Shown here: positions 16,073 through 25,488 of the stretch, in pieces
Layout: each line of letters starts with the position of its first letter
Numbering within the stretch: the first letter of the stretch is position 1
Assembly: GCA_934167485.1 (NCBI GenBank)
Contig: CAKPKL010000004.1
Location: 1-64,000, forward strand
Source of the DNA: an uncultured Bacilli bacterium
GTDB lineage: Bacteria; Bacillota_I; Bacilli_A; RF39; UBA660
Reading direction: 5' to 3'
DNA length: 64,000 bases
Position numbers and translations under genes: made by a program
The notes under the pieces: generated by a model
Seen by the model: the letters and a program-made list of their open reading frames with translations, nothing else
The model's database searches: none
What the model was told of the DNA's origin: nothing

Positions 16073-16100
16073 TTGTAAATATATATAAATATGGTATAAT
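16073..16100 (+). promoter_or_regulatory. promoter of the polysaccharide locus
   Basis: -35 TTGTAA (16073-16078), 16-nt spacer, extended -10 TGgTATAAT (TATAAT 16095-16100). AGGTGATAAA and ATG at 16117 follow. Confidence 0.65.
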
Positions 16101-16116
16101 TAATATAGGTGATAAA

Positions 16117-17157
16117 ATGAAAGACATAAATTTGATGAAAATAATTTTAATGGTATTTATACCTTTTGTATTTGTATCTGTGATAACTCCATTTGTTAAA
16201 AAAATTGCGTTTCATGTTGGAGCACTCGATATGCCAAATAAAAGGAAGGTTCATACAGAGCCTATGCCTAGATTAGGTGGTATTGGAATATATTCTGGAT
16301 TTTTACTAGGATATATGTTATTTGGAGAACAAACTCCAACTATGAATTCAATACTAATAGGCAGCTTTGTATTACTTGTAACAGGTATATTTGATGATAT
16401 TAAACCATTAAAAGCTTCACATAAATTAATAGGACAAATTGCAGCGGCTTTGATAGTTGTATTATATGGTAATATACTTTTAAAAGATGCTAGTGTATTT
16501 GGATTTTATATCAATTTTGGACTTTGGTCATATCCTATAACTTTATTATTTATATTAGGTTGTATAAATTGTATGAATTTAATTGATGGATTAGATGGTC
16601 TTGCAGGTGGTATTAGTTCTATATTCTTCTTAACAATAGGTATTATTGCCTTTTTTCAAGGTAGAATAGGTCTATCTGTTGTAATAGCATTCATTATGTT
16701 GGGTTCTACTTTAGGCTTTTTAGTACATAATTTTCATCCAGCAAAGATATTTATGGGTGACTCAGGATCTATGTTTTTAGGATTTATAATAGCTGTTATA
16801 ACATTACTTGGATTTAAAACTATAATAACATCTTCAATAATAATACCTTTATGTATTTTAATTGTTCCAATATTAGATACAATATGTGCGATTATTAGAA
16901 GAAAACTTAAAGGAGAGAGTATTGGTACTCCTGATAAAAGTCATTTTCATCATCAATTATTAAGAAGAAATTGTAGTGTTAGTACTGCTGTATTAATTAT
17001 TTATCTTATAACAGCACTATTTAGTTCTGCATCTATTATTTGGCTTTTAGTTGATAATGAGATAGGTTATATAATATATGGTATTTTAATGTTAGGATTA
17101 ATGATTTTTGTGTTTAGAACAGATATATTGTTTGACCATAAAAAGGATAGAAAGTAG
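16117..17157 (+). CDS. tagO: undecaprenyl-phosphate GlcNAc-1-phosphate transferase, TagO/WecA family
   Basis: 346 aa polytopic membrane enzyme (about 10-11 hydrophobic segments). Family motifs are present: the KVHTEPMPRLGGIGI block near 45-60, GIFDDIKPLKA near 90-100, NLIDGLDGLAGG near 150-161 and HNFHPAKIFMGDSGSMFLGF near 205-225, with Asp residues for Mg2+ and UDP-sugar binding. The family starts synthesis of a lipid-linked glycan by moving sugar-1-P to undecaprenyl phosphate. It is the first gene of the 21-kb polysaccharide locus. MraY is less likely, from the N-terminal motif. Confidence 0.88.
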   Translation: MKDINLMKIILMVFIPFVFVSVITPFVKKIAFHVGALDMPNKRKVHTEPMPRLGGIGIYSGFLLGYMLFGEQTPTMNSILIGSFVLLVTGIFDDIKPLKASHKLIGQIAAALIVVLYGNILLKDASVFGFYINFGLWSYPITLLFILGCINCMNLIDGLDGLAGGISSIFFLTIGIIAFFQGRIGLSVVIAFIMLGSTLGFLVHNFHPAKIFMGDSGSMFLGFIIAVITLLGFKTIITSSIIIPLCILIVPILDTICAIIRRKLKGESIGTPDKSHFHHQLLRRNCSVSTAVLIIYLITALFSSASIIWLLVDNEIGYIIYGILMLGLMIFVFRTDILFDHKKDRK

Positions 17158-17164
17158 GGTATAC

Positions 17165-18697
17165 ATGAGGACAAAAAACTCTTTAAAAAACATATCAGCC
17201 TCTTTAGCAAACAATTTACTTTTAAATATATTAAGATTTGTATCTAGGACTCTTTTTATTAAATATTTAGGTGAGACATACTTAGGTGTAAATGGTATGC
17301 TTTCAAATGTACTTGGAATTTTAGCTTTTGCAGATTTGGGAATTGGTAGTGCTATAAGTTATAGTTTATATAAACCTTTATCCTTAAATGATAAAAAGAA
17401 AATTCAGTCTTTGATGAAATTTTATAAAACTGCTTATTATATAATAGCTGGTGTAGTACTTGTACTTGGATTAGGATTATTGCCTTTCTTAAGTTTCTTT
17501 GTTAAAGATAGTTCAAGTGTTCCATCCCTAAATATTTATTATTTAATATTCTTATTTAATATGGCTATAGGTTATGTGTTCTCATATAAAAGAACTTTAA
17601 TAATAGCAGATCAACATGAATACGAAATAACTCCATTAGTTATGTTATCTAATTTTTTACTAACTTTCTTTCAAATATTAGTAATAATTATATTTAAAAA
17701 TTATATTTTATATTTAATTGTACAAAGTTTATCAATAATATTTGAAAATATAGTCGTAAATCATCGTATAAATAAAAAATATGATTACATTAATGATAAG
17801 AATATAGAAAAATTGACAAAGGAAGAATTAAAACCAATTAAAACTAATATAAAAGCTCTTATGTATCATAAAGTGGGTTCTTATTTTGTTGATTCTACTG
17901 ATAATATTTTAATTTCTAAGTATTTGGGACTTTCTATTGTAGGTTTTTATTCTAACTATTATTTGATAATTAATATGTTAAATACATTTATAAATTCTGC
18001 TTTATATAGTATTATTTCTAGTGTTGGAAATTTGAATGTAAGTGAAAAACCTAAAAAAAGATTAGAAGTATTTAAAACATTAAATTTTTTAAGTTTTGTT
18101 GTTTTTTCTACTTGTTCATTATGTCTTTATAATTTATTTAACCTTTTTATTGGAGATATATGGTTAGGTAAAAAATTTTTATTAAGTACAGGTTCTGTTT
18201 TAATCATTTGTATAGTATTTTATGTTAACGGGCTTATGCATACTAATGAAGCTGTAAAATCATCAGCTGGTTTATATGACAAAGATAAATATGTTCCAAT
18301 TATTCAATCTATAATAAATATCGTATTTAGCATTTTACTTGTTAAGCCTTTTGGCTTAGCCGGTATATTTATAGGTACACTTATAAGTGCTTTATTTGTT
18401 ATGGTTGTAAAACCAATAATAATATATAAATATTTATTTGAATCTAAAGTTTGGTCATATTATATTGAATTTATAAAAGAATTTATAATACTTATATTAG
18501 CTGGTGTTATTTCAAATTATATAGTTTCTCTAGATTTCATAGGTAATGCTTATGTAGCATTCATTATATATGGCATAATAACTGTAGTAGTATTATATGC
18601 TCTTATATTTTTATTATATAGAAATAAACCTGAATTTAAAGATGTTGTTAATAGAATAAAATTTATGAAGGAAAAAAGAAAAAACAAAAATGCATAG
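17165..18697 (+). CDS. Wzx-like polysaccharide flippase
   Basis: 510 aa with 12-14 hydrophobic segments and the N-terminal pattern of the oligosaccharide flippase (MOP) superfamily (NLLLNILRFVSRTLFIKYLGETYLGVNGM). Predicted to flip lipid-linked repeat units across the membrane. The start at 17165 lies 7 nt after tagO; the longer in-frame start at 17108 overlaps tagO by 50 nt and has no ribosome binding site. The site before 17165 is weak (AGGG). The central region is less conserved to the eye. Confidence 0.8.
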   Translation: MRTKNSLKNISASLANNLLLNILRFVSRTLFIKYLGETYLGVNGMLSNVLGILAFADLGIGSAISYSLYKPLSLNDKKKIQSLMKFYKTAYYIIAGVVLVLGLGLLPFLSFFVKDSSSVPSLNIYYLIFLFNMAIGYVFSYKRTLIIADQHEYEITPLVMLSNFLLTFFQILVIIIFKNYILYLIVQSLSIIFENIVVNHRINKKYDYINDKNIEKLTKEELKPIKTNIKALMYHKVGSYFVDSTDNILISKYLGLSIVGFYSNYYLIINMLNTFINSALYSIISSVGNLNVSEKPKKRLEVFKTLNFLSFVVFSTCSLCLYNLFNLFIGDIWLGKKFLLSTGSVLIICIVFYVNGLMHTNEAVKSSAGLYDKDKYVPIIQSIINIVFSILLVKPFGLAGIFIGTLISALFVMVVKPIIIYKYLFESKVWSYYIEFIKEFIILILAGVISNYIVSLDFIGNAYVAFIIYGIITVVVLYALIFLLYRNKPEFKDVVNRIKFMKEKRKNKNA

Positions 18698-18708
18698 AGG
18701 TGATTATT

Positions 18709-19686
18709 GTGAGTGTTATGCATAAAAAGTGTGTTAGTGTTGTAGTTCCAGTATATAACATGGAAAACAGAATAAAAAGATGCCTAGATTCATTGGTAAA
18801 TCAAACATTAAAAGATATTGAAATAATTGTTATAAATGATGGCAGTCGTGATAAATCAATTGATATAATTAAAGAATATGAAAAAAAATACAAGAATATT
18901 AAAGTGGTTGATAGAGAAAATAAAGGAATTAGTTATACAAGAAATGAAGGTATAAGTCTTTCAACTGGTGAATATATCGCATTTGTTGATAGTGATGATT
19001 ATGTAGAACTTGATATGTTCGAAAAACTATATAATGAAATTACTAAGAATAAATCAGATATCGTTATTTGTAATTTTAATATGTTTAATGAACTTAATGA
19101 TAATATTATAAGACAAGATGTAAGTAAAAGGTGTTTTATAACAGATGTTTATTCAAATCCTAAAATGATATATAAGTTTCACTATGCACCTTGGAATAAA
19201 TTATATAAAAGATCTTTGTGGAATAATGTCCAATATCCAATTGGAGTAAAATATGAAGATTTAGAAGCCGTGTTAAAAGTTTTCTTAAAGGCTAAACATG
19301 TTACATATATTAGTGATTATTTATATAATTATTTAGAAAATCCAACAGGAGAGACTGCAACAGTAAATGAAAAGGTTTTTGATATTTTTGTTATATTAAA
19401 TAATTTAATGAGTTCTTTTAATAATAAAACAGAATTGTTAAAAGGAGCTTTTAAAGAATTATGCACTGATAAAGTTTTTATATATAATCATTATATTTTA
19501 AATACAAGAAATAAAGAATTTAGTAAAAGGTATATGAAGAGTGGCTATGAGTTTTTAAATAAGAATTTTAAGCATTGGAAATTTTCATATATTAAAAATT
19601 CAGAAAATTTTAAAGATTTTATAATGAGATGTATACAAACAAATAAATTTATTTATGATAAATATATAAATTTTAGAACTAGATAG
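18709..19686 (+). CDS. family 2 glycosyltransferase
   Basis: 325 aa. GT-A domain with VVVPVYNMENRIKRCLDSL at the N-terminus, NDGSRD near 44-48 and the metal-binding DSDD near 94-97. No membrane segment. The GTG at 18709 is preferred because GAGGTG lies 8 nt upstream; GTG 18700 and ATG 18718 are alternatives. Its first 290 nt are nearly identical to the gene at 20810, while the C-terminal half is different, which may set acceptor specificity. Donor sugar unknown. Confidence 0.82.
   Translation: MSVMHKKCVSVVVPVYNMENRIKRCLDSLVNQTLKDIEIIVINDGSRDKSIDIIKEYEKKYKNIKVVDRENKGISYTRNEGISLSTGEYIAFVDSDDYVELDMFEKLYNEITKNKSDIVICNFNMFNELNDNIIRQDVSKRCFITDVYSNPKMIYKFHYAPWNKLYKRSLWNNVQYPIGVKYEDLEAVLKVFLKAKHVTYISDYLYNYLENPTGETATVNEKVFDIFVILNNLMSSFNNKTELLKGAFKELCTDKVFIYNHYILNTRNKEFSKRYMKSGYEFLNKNFKHWKFSYIKNSENFKDFIMRCIQTNKFIYDKYINFRTR
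18731..19018 (+). repeat. glycosyltransferase N-terminal repeat (pairs with 20817-21104)
   Basis: 288 bp aligning without gaps to 20817-21104, with about 14 mismatches by eye (roughly 95% identity). Identity drops sharply at both ends of the catalytic-domain segment. Confidence 0.9.
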
Positions 19687-19694
19687 GAGTAATT

Positions 19695-20813
19695 ATGAAA
19701 ATACTATTTTTACAATTTTGGTATGATATGTATGGTGGAGCTGAAACTGTAAATCATACTTTAGCTAATCAATTTAAATCTGATGGATATGAGGTTAAAA
19801 TAGAATGCATGTATAAGTGTGGTAATAAAGAGATAATTCCAGATATTAATTATGAGAAGACTTGTATATCTTTAGAACCTAAAAGACCATCTTATAAAGT
19901 TATGTTAAAAGAATTAGTTAAATTAAAAATAAAAGATTTTAATAATGATTTAAAAAATTGTATTAAATGTAGAAAAAATAAATTTACTTCAATTAAAGTA
20001 TTAAAAAATGATATAAATAGTTTTGATCCTGATTGGATAATAATTACTAACCCTGAAATAGTTAAATATGTACCAAAAAATTATTTAAAAAAATGTTTGA
20101 TACATATACATTCTGGTTGTGAAGAGTATTTTACTAATCCTAAATTAAAAAAGACAAAAAAGATTTTATTTAAATATGAAAATAAAATTTATAAATTAAT
20201 TTGGCTTACTAAAGGATTTATGGAAGAGGGTAAGAAGTACGGATTAAAAAATAGTGAATATATGTATAATCCTGTAAGATTTAAATCAGAGAAAGTTAGT
20301 ACTTTAGATAATAATAACATCACTTTTATAGGTCGTATAGCGCCCATTAAAAGGGTATATTTATTATCCCAAATATTTAATGAAATGAATAATAAAAATT
20401 GGAATTTAAATATTTATGGTAGTGGCAGAGATAAAGATATTGTAAGATCTAAAAATATACGATTATTAGGTCCTACTGGTAAAGTTAAAGATGTATTATT
20501 AAATTCATCAGTATTCGCACTTACTTCATCTTCAGAGGGTTTCCCTATGGTAGTTTTAGAATCATATGAATGTGGAGTACCGGTTATTGCTTTTGATTTT
20601 AAAGTGTCTTCACATGAAGTTATAAAAAATAATGAGACTGGTTTTATAATACCTATGGATAATAAAGATGAATATATAAAAAAATTAAAACTTTTGTGTG
20701 ATGATTCTAACTTAAGAAAAGAAATGGGTAAGAAGGCAAAAGAGTATGCTAAAAAGTTTTACCCAGAGGAAGTATCAAAAAGATGGTATAAACTTTTTAG
20801 AGGTGAATTATGA
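19695..20813 (+). CDS. family 4 glycosyltransferase
   Basis: 372 aa GT-B enzyme. An N-terminal Rossmann half begins ILFLQFWYDMYGGAETVNHTL. In the C-terminal half, FIGRIAPIKRVYLLSQIF and the nucleotide-sugar site SSSEGFPMVVLESYECGVPVI carry the EX7E glutamates. Soluble or peripheral, acting at the cytoplasmic face on lipid-linked sugar. AGGAG ribosome binding site; stop overlaps the next gene start by 4 nt (ATGA). Sugar specificity is not readable. Confidence 0.86.
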   Translation: MKILFLQFWYDMYGGAETVNHTLANQFKSDGYEVKIECMYKCGNKEIIPDINYEKTCISLEPKRPSYKVMLKELVKLKIKDFNNDLKNCIKCRKNKFTSIKVLKNDINSFDPDWIIITNPEIVKYVPKNYLKKCLIHIHSGCEEYFTNPKLKKTKKILFKYENKIYKLIWLTKGFMEEGKKYGLKNSEYMYNPVRFKSEKVSTLDNNNITFIGRIAPIKRVYLLSQIFNEMNNKNWNLNIYGSGRDKDIVRSKNIRLLGPTGKVKDVLLNSSVFALTSSSEGFPMVVLESYECGVPVIAFDFKVSSHEVIKNNETGFIIPMDNKDEYIKKLKLLCDDSNLRKEMGKKAKEYAKKFYPEEVSKRWYKLFRGEL

Positions 20814-21769
20814 TATGTGTTAGTGTTGTAGTCCCAGTATATAACATGGAAAGCAGAATAAGAAAATGTTTAGATTCATTGGTAAATCAAACATTAAAAG
20901 ATATTGAAATAATTGTTATAAATGATGGAAGTCGTGATAAATCAATCGATATAATTAGAAAATATGAAAAAAAATATAAGAATATTAAAGTAGTTGATAG
21001 AGAAAATAAAGGAATTAGTTATACAAGAAATGAAGGTATAAATCTTTCAACTGGTGAGTATATCGCATTTGTTGATAGTGATGATTATGTAGAACTTGAT
21101 ATGTATGAAAAAATGTATAACTATATGAAAAAAGAAAAACTTGATATAGTAGTTTGCGGGTGGAATAGTGTTAAAGACGATAGTAAGAACCCTAATTATC
21201 TTAACACTATTAACATTACTTCTTTAAACAATAATCCTAAGTTAGTACATCAAATTGATTTTGGACCTTGTAATAAGTTATTTAAAAAGAGTTTGTTTAA
21301 TAATATTATATTTCCTTTAAATACTAAATATGAAGATTTAAATACCATTCTTAAAGTATTTAAAAAAGCTAAAAATATAGGTTATATAAATGAATGCTTT
21401 TATAATTATTATGTTAATAGCAATGGTGAAACTAAAAGTATTGATAATAGAGTTTTTGATATATTTAAAATTTTAGATGACATTCTAATTAGTTTTAATG
21501 ACGAAAATTCTAAATTAAAAAGTGAAATAGATTACTTATGTATTAGTAAACTTATGGATTATATAGAAATAATCGCAGAAAATAAAAATGTGGAGTTAGC
21601 TATAAGTTTTTATAGAGAGACTTTAAAATATTTAAATAAAAATATTAAGAATTGGAGATTTAAATATTTATTTACTAACAATAAATCTATAAAAAAATTT
21701 ATTTTTAAAACTATTCAAGTTAATAAATTATTAGAGAATATGCATATAAAAATAAAATCTGGAAGGTGA
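20810..21769 (+). CDS. family 2 glycosyltransferase, paralogue of the gene at 18709
   Basis: 319 aa. Same GT-A N-terminus (VVVPVYNMESRIRKCLDSL, NDGSRD, DSDD) as the gene at 18709. The C-terminal 200 residues differ except for scattered matches such as TKYEDLNTILKVFKKAKN. Its ATG overlaps the upstream stop (ATGA), and AGGTG lies just before. A recent duplication or gene conversion restricted to the catalytic domain is likely. Confidence 0.83.
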   Translation: MICVSVVVPVYNMESRIRKCLDSLVNQTLKDIEIIVINDGSRDKSIDIIRKYEKKYKNIKVVDRENKGISYTRNEGINLSTGEYIAFVDSDDYVELDMYEKMYNYMKKEKLDIVVCGWNSVKDDSKNPNYLNTINITSLNNNPKLVHQIDFGPCNKLFKKSLFNNIIFPLNTKYEDLNTILKVFKKAKNIGYINECFYNYYVNSNGETKSIDNRVFDIFKILDDILISFNDENSKLKSEIDYLCISKLMDYIEIIAENKNVELAISFYRETLKYLNKNIKNWRFKYLFTNNKSIKKFIFKTIQVNKLLENMHIKIKSGR

Positions 21770-21773
21770 ATTT

Positions 21774-22925
21774 ATGAAGAAAATATTATTTGTAGTAGAT
21801 GAAAAAATGATAGGTGGAGTATCTATTGTTTTAGAAGATATTTTAAATAAAATAGATAAAACAAATAATAGAATAGATTTATTAGTTCTTCATCCTGTAG
21901 GAGATAGATTTTCAAATATTAAAAATATTAATTATATAGAAGGACCTAGATTTTATAGTGTTATTGATAAAAGTTTAAAGAGTACTATTAAAAGTAAAAA
22001 TATAGTTGATATTTTTAATAAATTAAAATTAATTTTTTTACTTAAGACTGGATTAATAAAGAATAAAATTAGAAGTTCTAGAAAGAAATTTTTAAAGGAT
22101 ACTTATGATGTAGAAATAGCTTTCAAAGATGGTTTTTGTACTATATTTACTGCCTTTGGTGATAGTAAAAAGAAAATTACATGGTTACATACCGATTATT
22201 CAAACAATGATCCAGCAGGTCATTATAGAAAACTATTTAGAGAATCTTTATATAAATTAGATACTGTAGTTGCGATAAGTAATGAGGTAAAAAGTAAATT
22301 TAACAATGAATATGGACTAAATACAAGAACAATTATAATTAATAATTATATTGATATAGATAAAGTTATTAGTAATAGTAATCAAGAAAATGTTAAATAT
22401 GATGGTAATTTAAATTTTGTAACTGTAGGGCGTTTGTGCTACGTAAAGGGATATGATAGACTTTTAAGTGCTTTAGATAAATTAAATAAAGAAAAATTAT
22501 TAACAGATGTTAGGGTATATATGATTGGAACAGGTGAGGATGAATTTTATTTAAAAAATAAAATTATTGATTATTCTCTACAACAAGTAGTAACATTCAT
22601 GGGTAAAAAAGATAATCCATATCCATACATAAAGTCTGCAGATATGATGATTATGTCATCGAGATCAGAAGCATATCCTTTAACAGTTATAGAATCATTG
22701 ATATTAGAAGTACCAGTATTTACAGTAGAATATTCAAGTGCTAGAGAAATGCTTAAAGATAGATATAATTCGTATATAGTTCCAAATAATGATGAAGATA
22801 TATATATAGGTTTAAAAACCATTATACAAAATAGAAATATTATTAAAGAATATAAAGATAATTTAAAAAAAGATAAATATACAAATAAAGCAATAATAGA
22901 ACAAATAGAAGATTTATGGAGATGA
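21774..22925 (+). CDS. family 4 glycosyltransferase
   Basis: 383 aa GT-B. N-terminal ILFVVDEKMIGGVSIVLEDIL, central FVTVGRLCYVKGYDRLLSAL, and the donor-site block SSRSEAYPLTVIESLILEVPV with conserved Glu residues. GGAAGG ribosome binding site 4-8 nt before the ATG. Part of the continuous polysaccharide operon. It differs from the gene at 19695 throughout, so it is not a local duplicate. Confidence 0.85.
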   Translation: MKKILFVVDEKMIGGVSIVLEDILNKIDKTNNRIDLLVLHPVGDRFSNIKNINYIEGPRFYSVIDKSLKSTIKSKNIVDIFNKLKLIFLLKTGLIKNKIRSSRKKFLKDTYDVEIAFKDGFCTIFTAFGDSKKKITWLHTDYSNNDPAGHYRKLFRESLYKLDTVVAISNEVKSKFNNEYGLNTRTIIINNYIDIDKVISNSNQENVKYDGNLNFVTVGRLCYVKGYDRLLSALDKLNKEKLLTDVRVYMIGTGEDEFYLKNKIIDYSLQQVVTFMGKKDNPYPYIKSADMMIMSSRSEAYPLTVIESLILEVPVFTVEYSSAREMLKDRYNSYIVPNNDEDIYIGLKTIIQNRNIIKEYKDNLKKDKYTNKAIIEQIEDLWR

Positions 22926-22929
22926 TTTT

Positions 22930-24492
22930 ATGCAATTTTTAAAAGATGAAAATAGAATTAGAAAAATATTTATGTTTTTTCTAATAATACAACCAATACT
23001 AGATATATATATATTATTTACAGATGATGTAGTTAACTTTTTTAAATTTTCTCCATCTACAATAATAAGAATGTTACTTATAGGTATATTATTAATAATG
23101 GTTTTATTAACTACAAAATTTAATAAAAAATATTTATGGTTTATATTATATGGATTTTTACTGTTGGTGTATTTAGTATTACATCATATAAATGTTACAA
23201 AATTTACATTTAACCCAAGTAGTACATATAATTATTCAAAAATATCTGAACTATTTTATATAATAAGGATGTTATTACCATATACAGTAGCATTTATTAC
23301 TTACCATGTTAAATTAAATAAAGATCAAATTTATAAAATATTTATGTATTTTATTATTTCTATTTCTGCTACTATAGTGATAACTAATATATTGTGCCTT
23401 TCAATTGAATCTTATAGTGAAGGTATAACTTTAATTAAGTCTAATATATTTGGTTGGTTTTTTAATTATAATTATACAAATGTAGATTTATCATCTAAAG
23501 GAATATTTACATCTGCAAATCAAATGGGATCATTACTTTCATTATTGTTACCAATAACAATCTCTTATTTCTTTAAAAGAGAAGAAAATAAAAAACTTAC
23601 AATAATTACATTAGTATTACAAACATTAGCAGTTTTAATGATAGGTACTCGTATATCATCTTATTCATGGATATTAATATATATAGTCATGATTGTAATA
23701 TATATATATTATGTATTAAGAAAGAAATTTACTTTTAATAAAAAAATATTTGTATCATATGTTGGAATACTTTTATTCATGTTTATAATTTTTACTGTAG
23801 CTCCTATAAATATGAGAAAATATGCAAGTGATTACAAAGATGTGTTTGTTTCTATGGAAGAAAAATCAGAAGCAGAACAAAAAGTATTAAAAGATAAATT
23901 AAGTGGAATAAAAAACAGTAATGATATTGAAAAAAAGGAAGTAGAAAAGGACATAAAAAAATTTATAAAAAAGAATTATGAAAACTATTCAATAAATAAA
24001 GAGTATATTATGAATATATATAGTTATAAATATGATCCTATTTTCTGGTATGATGTTATGAATTTACCTTTTGAAGAAAGAAGCGATAGCAGACAAATAG
24101 AACAGTTAATAACACAACATATATATGAACAAAATAATAACAAACAAGATAAATGGTTTGGAATGGGATTTTCAACATTTAGAAATGGTAACTTATACTT
24201 AGAAAAAGATTTTAAAGTACATTTTTATACTTTAGGACTTGTTGGTAGTTTATTATTAGTTTATCCATATATAATTGTTCTTGTAATAGCAGGATTATAT
24301 TTACTTATAAAAAGAAGAGGTAAAGATAATTTTATGTTTTTAGCATATTGCTTTAGTATTTCATTGATGGTTATTTTTGGATATGTTTCAGGAAGTGTTT
24401 TAGATCAATTGATAATTACCCTAATTTGTGGATTTATATTAGGATTAATTATTAAAAATATGTTAAAAGGTGTCGAATATGAAGAAAGTTAG
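22930..24492 (+). CDS. O-antigen/capsule polymerase-like membrane protein (Wzy type)
   Basis: 520 aa, about 11-12 hydrophobic segments, with a large extracytoplasmic loop around residues 300-410 (charged, Lys/Glu-rich), typical of Wzy/O-antigen ligase proteins. GMGFSTFRNGN near 417-427 sits at the end of the loop. Predicted to polymerise flipped repeat units on the outer face. 4-nt gap after the GT4 gene; overlaps the next GT2 by 14 nt. Wzy proteins have little sequence conservation, so the call rests on topology and context. Confidence 0.7.
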   Translation: MQFLKDENRIRKIFMFFLIIQPILDIYILFTDDVVNFFKFSPSTIIRMLLIGILLIMVLLTTKFNKKYLWFILYGFLLLVYLVLHHINVTKFTFNPSSTYNYSKISELFYIIRMLLPYTVAFITYHVKLNKDQIYKIFMYFIISISATIVITNILCLSIESYSEGITLIKSNIFGWFFNYNYTNVDLSSKGIFTSANQMGSLLSLLLPITISYFFKREENKKLTIITLVLQTLAVLMIGTRISSYSWILIYIVMIVIYIYYVLRKKFTFNKKIFVSYVGILLFMFIIFTVAPINMRKYASDYKDVFVSMEEKSEAEQKVLKDKLSGIKNSNDIEKKEVEKDIKKFIKKNYENYSINKEYIMNIYSYKYDPIFWYDVMNLPFEERSDSRQIEQLITQHIYEQNNNKQDKWFGMGFSTFRNGNLYLEKDFKVHFYTLGLVGSLLLVYPYIIVLVIAGLYLLIKRRGKDNFMFLAYCFSISLMVIFGYVSGSVLDQLIITLICGFILGLIIKNMLKGVEYEES

Positions 24493-25435
24493 TATTATTG
24501 TTCCTGTTTACAATGTAGAAGAGTATTTGGATAAATGTTTAAATAGTCTTGTAAATCAAACATTAAAAGATATTGAAATAATAGTTGTAAATGATGGTAC
24601 ACGTGATAATTCACAAGATATAATTGATAAATATAAGGAAAAATATCCAAAACTTATTAAAGCTTATAAAAAAGAAAATGGTGGACTATCGAGTGCTAGA
24701 AATTATGGCTTAGATAAAGCTAGTGGAGAATATGTATCTTTCATTGATAGTGATGATTATATTGATATTAATATGATGAAAGAAATGTATAATAAGGCTC
24801 ATGATAATGATTTTGATGTTGTTGTGTGTGATATGAAATATATTTACAAGAATTATACTAAAGTTGTTTCTAGTCTTATAGATATAGACTTAAAAGACAA
24901 AGAAGAAATAAAAAAACATATGATAAATATATATCCTGCTGCATGTAATAAAATTTATAAAAAAAATATTATTAAAGATTTAAAATTTAAAGAAGGCGTA
25001 TGGTATGAAGATGTAGAATTTACTTATAGATTACTTCCTCTTGTTAATTCAATTGGAACAATTAAAAAGCCTTTTTATAAATATTTACAAAGAGAGAATG
25101 CTATTACAAGTACTTTTAATGATAAAATATTTAATTATATTTCAAATTGGAATGGGTTAGTGGAATATTATAAAGATAACAATTTTTATGAGGAGTATTT
25201 TAATGAATTAGAATATTGTTATGTAAGATATTTATATGCTACTATGGTAAAAGGTATGACTAACTTTAGGGATTATGATAAATATCAAAAAGGAGTTAAG
25301 GAAGCTATAAGAAATGTTAAAGAACATTTTCCAAAATATAGAAAAAACAAGTATTTTTATAAATCTAAAAAAGGACTATATTTGCTTATTTTTAATCCCT
25401 TTATTGCAAATGTTATTTATAAAAAAGGACTATAA
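24479..25435 (+). CDS. family 2 glycosyltransferase
   Basis: 318 aa. VSIIVPVYNVEEYLDKCLNSL at the N-terminus, NDGTRD, DSDDYID near 93-99, and a WYEDVEFTYRLLP block. The start at 24479 follows AAGGTG; a GTG at 24470 is the alternative. Related to the GTs at 18709 and 20810 (shared NQTLKDIEIIVVNDG stretch) but clearly older in divergence. Last plus-strand gene before the inverted polymerase gene. Confidence 0.85.
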   Translation: MKKVSIIVPVYNVEEYLDKCLNSLVNQTLKDIEIIVVNDGTRDNSQDIIDKYKEKYPKLIKAYKKENGGLSSARNYGLDKASGEYVSFIDSDDYIDINMMKEMYNKAHDNDFDVVVCDMKYIYKNYTKVVSSLIDIDLKDKEEIKKHMINIYPAACNKIYKKNIIKDLKFKEGVWYEDVEFTYRLLPLVNSIGTIKKPFYKYLQRENAITSTFNDKIFNYISNWNGLVEYYKDNNFYEEYFNELEYCYVRYLYATMVKGMTNFRDYDKYQKGVKEAIRNVKEHFPKYRKNKYFYKSKKGLYLLIFNPFIANVIYKKGL

Positions 25436-25458
25436 TAGAATTATATAGTTCTTTTTAT
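25424..25458 (+). terminator. terminator of the first half of the polysaccharide locus
   Basis: AAAGGACTATA (25424-25434) pairs with TATAGTTCTTT (25444-25454) with one G-U pair, followed by T. Confidence 0.65.
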
Positions 25459-25488
25459 ATATTGTTTATTTTATAAAAAAATAAGATT

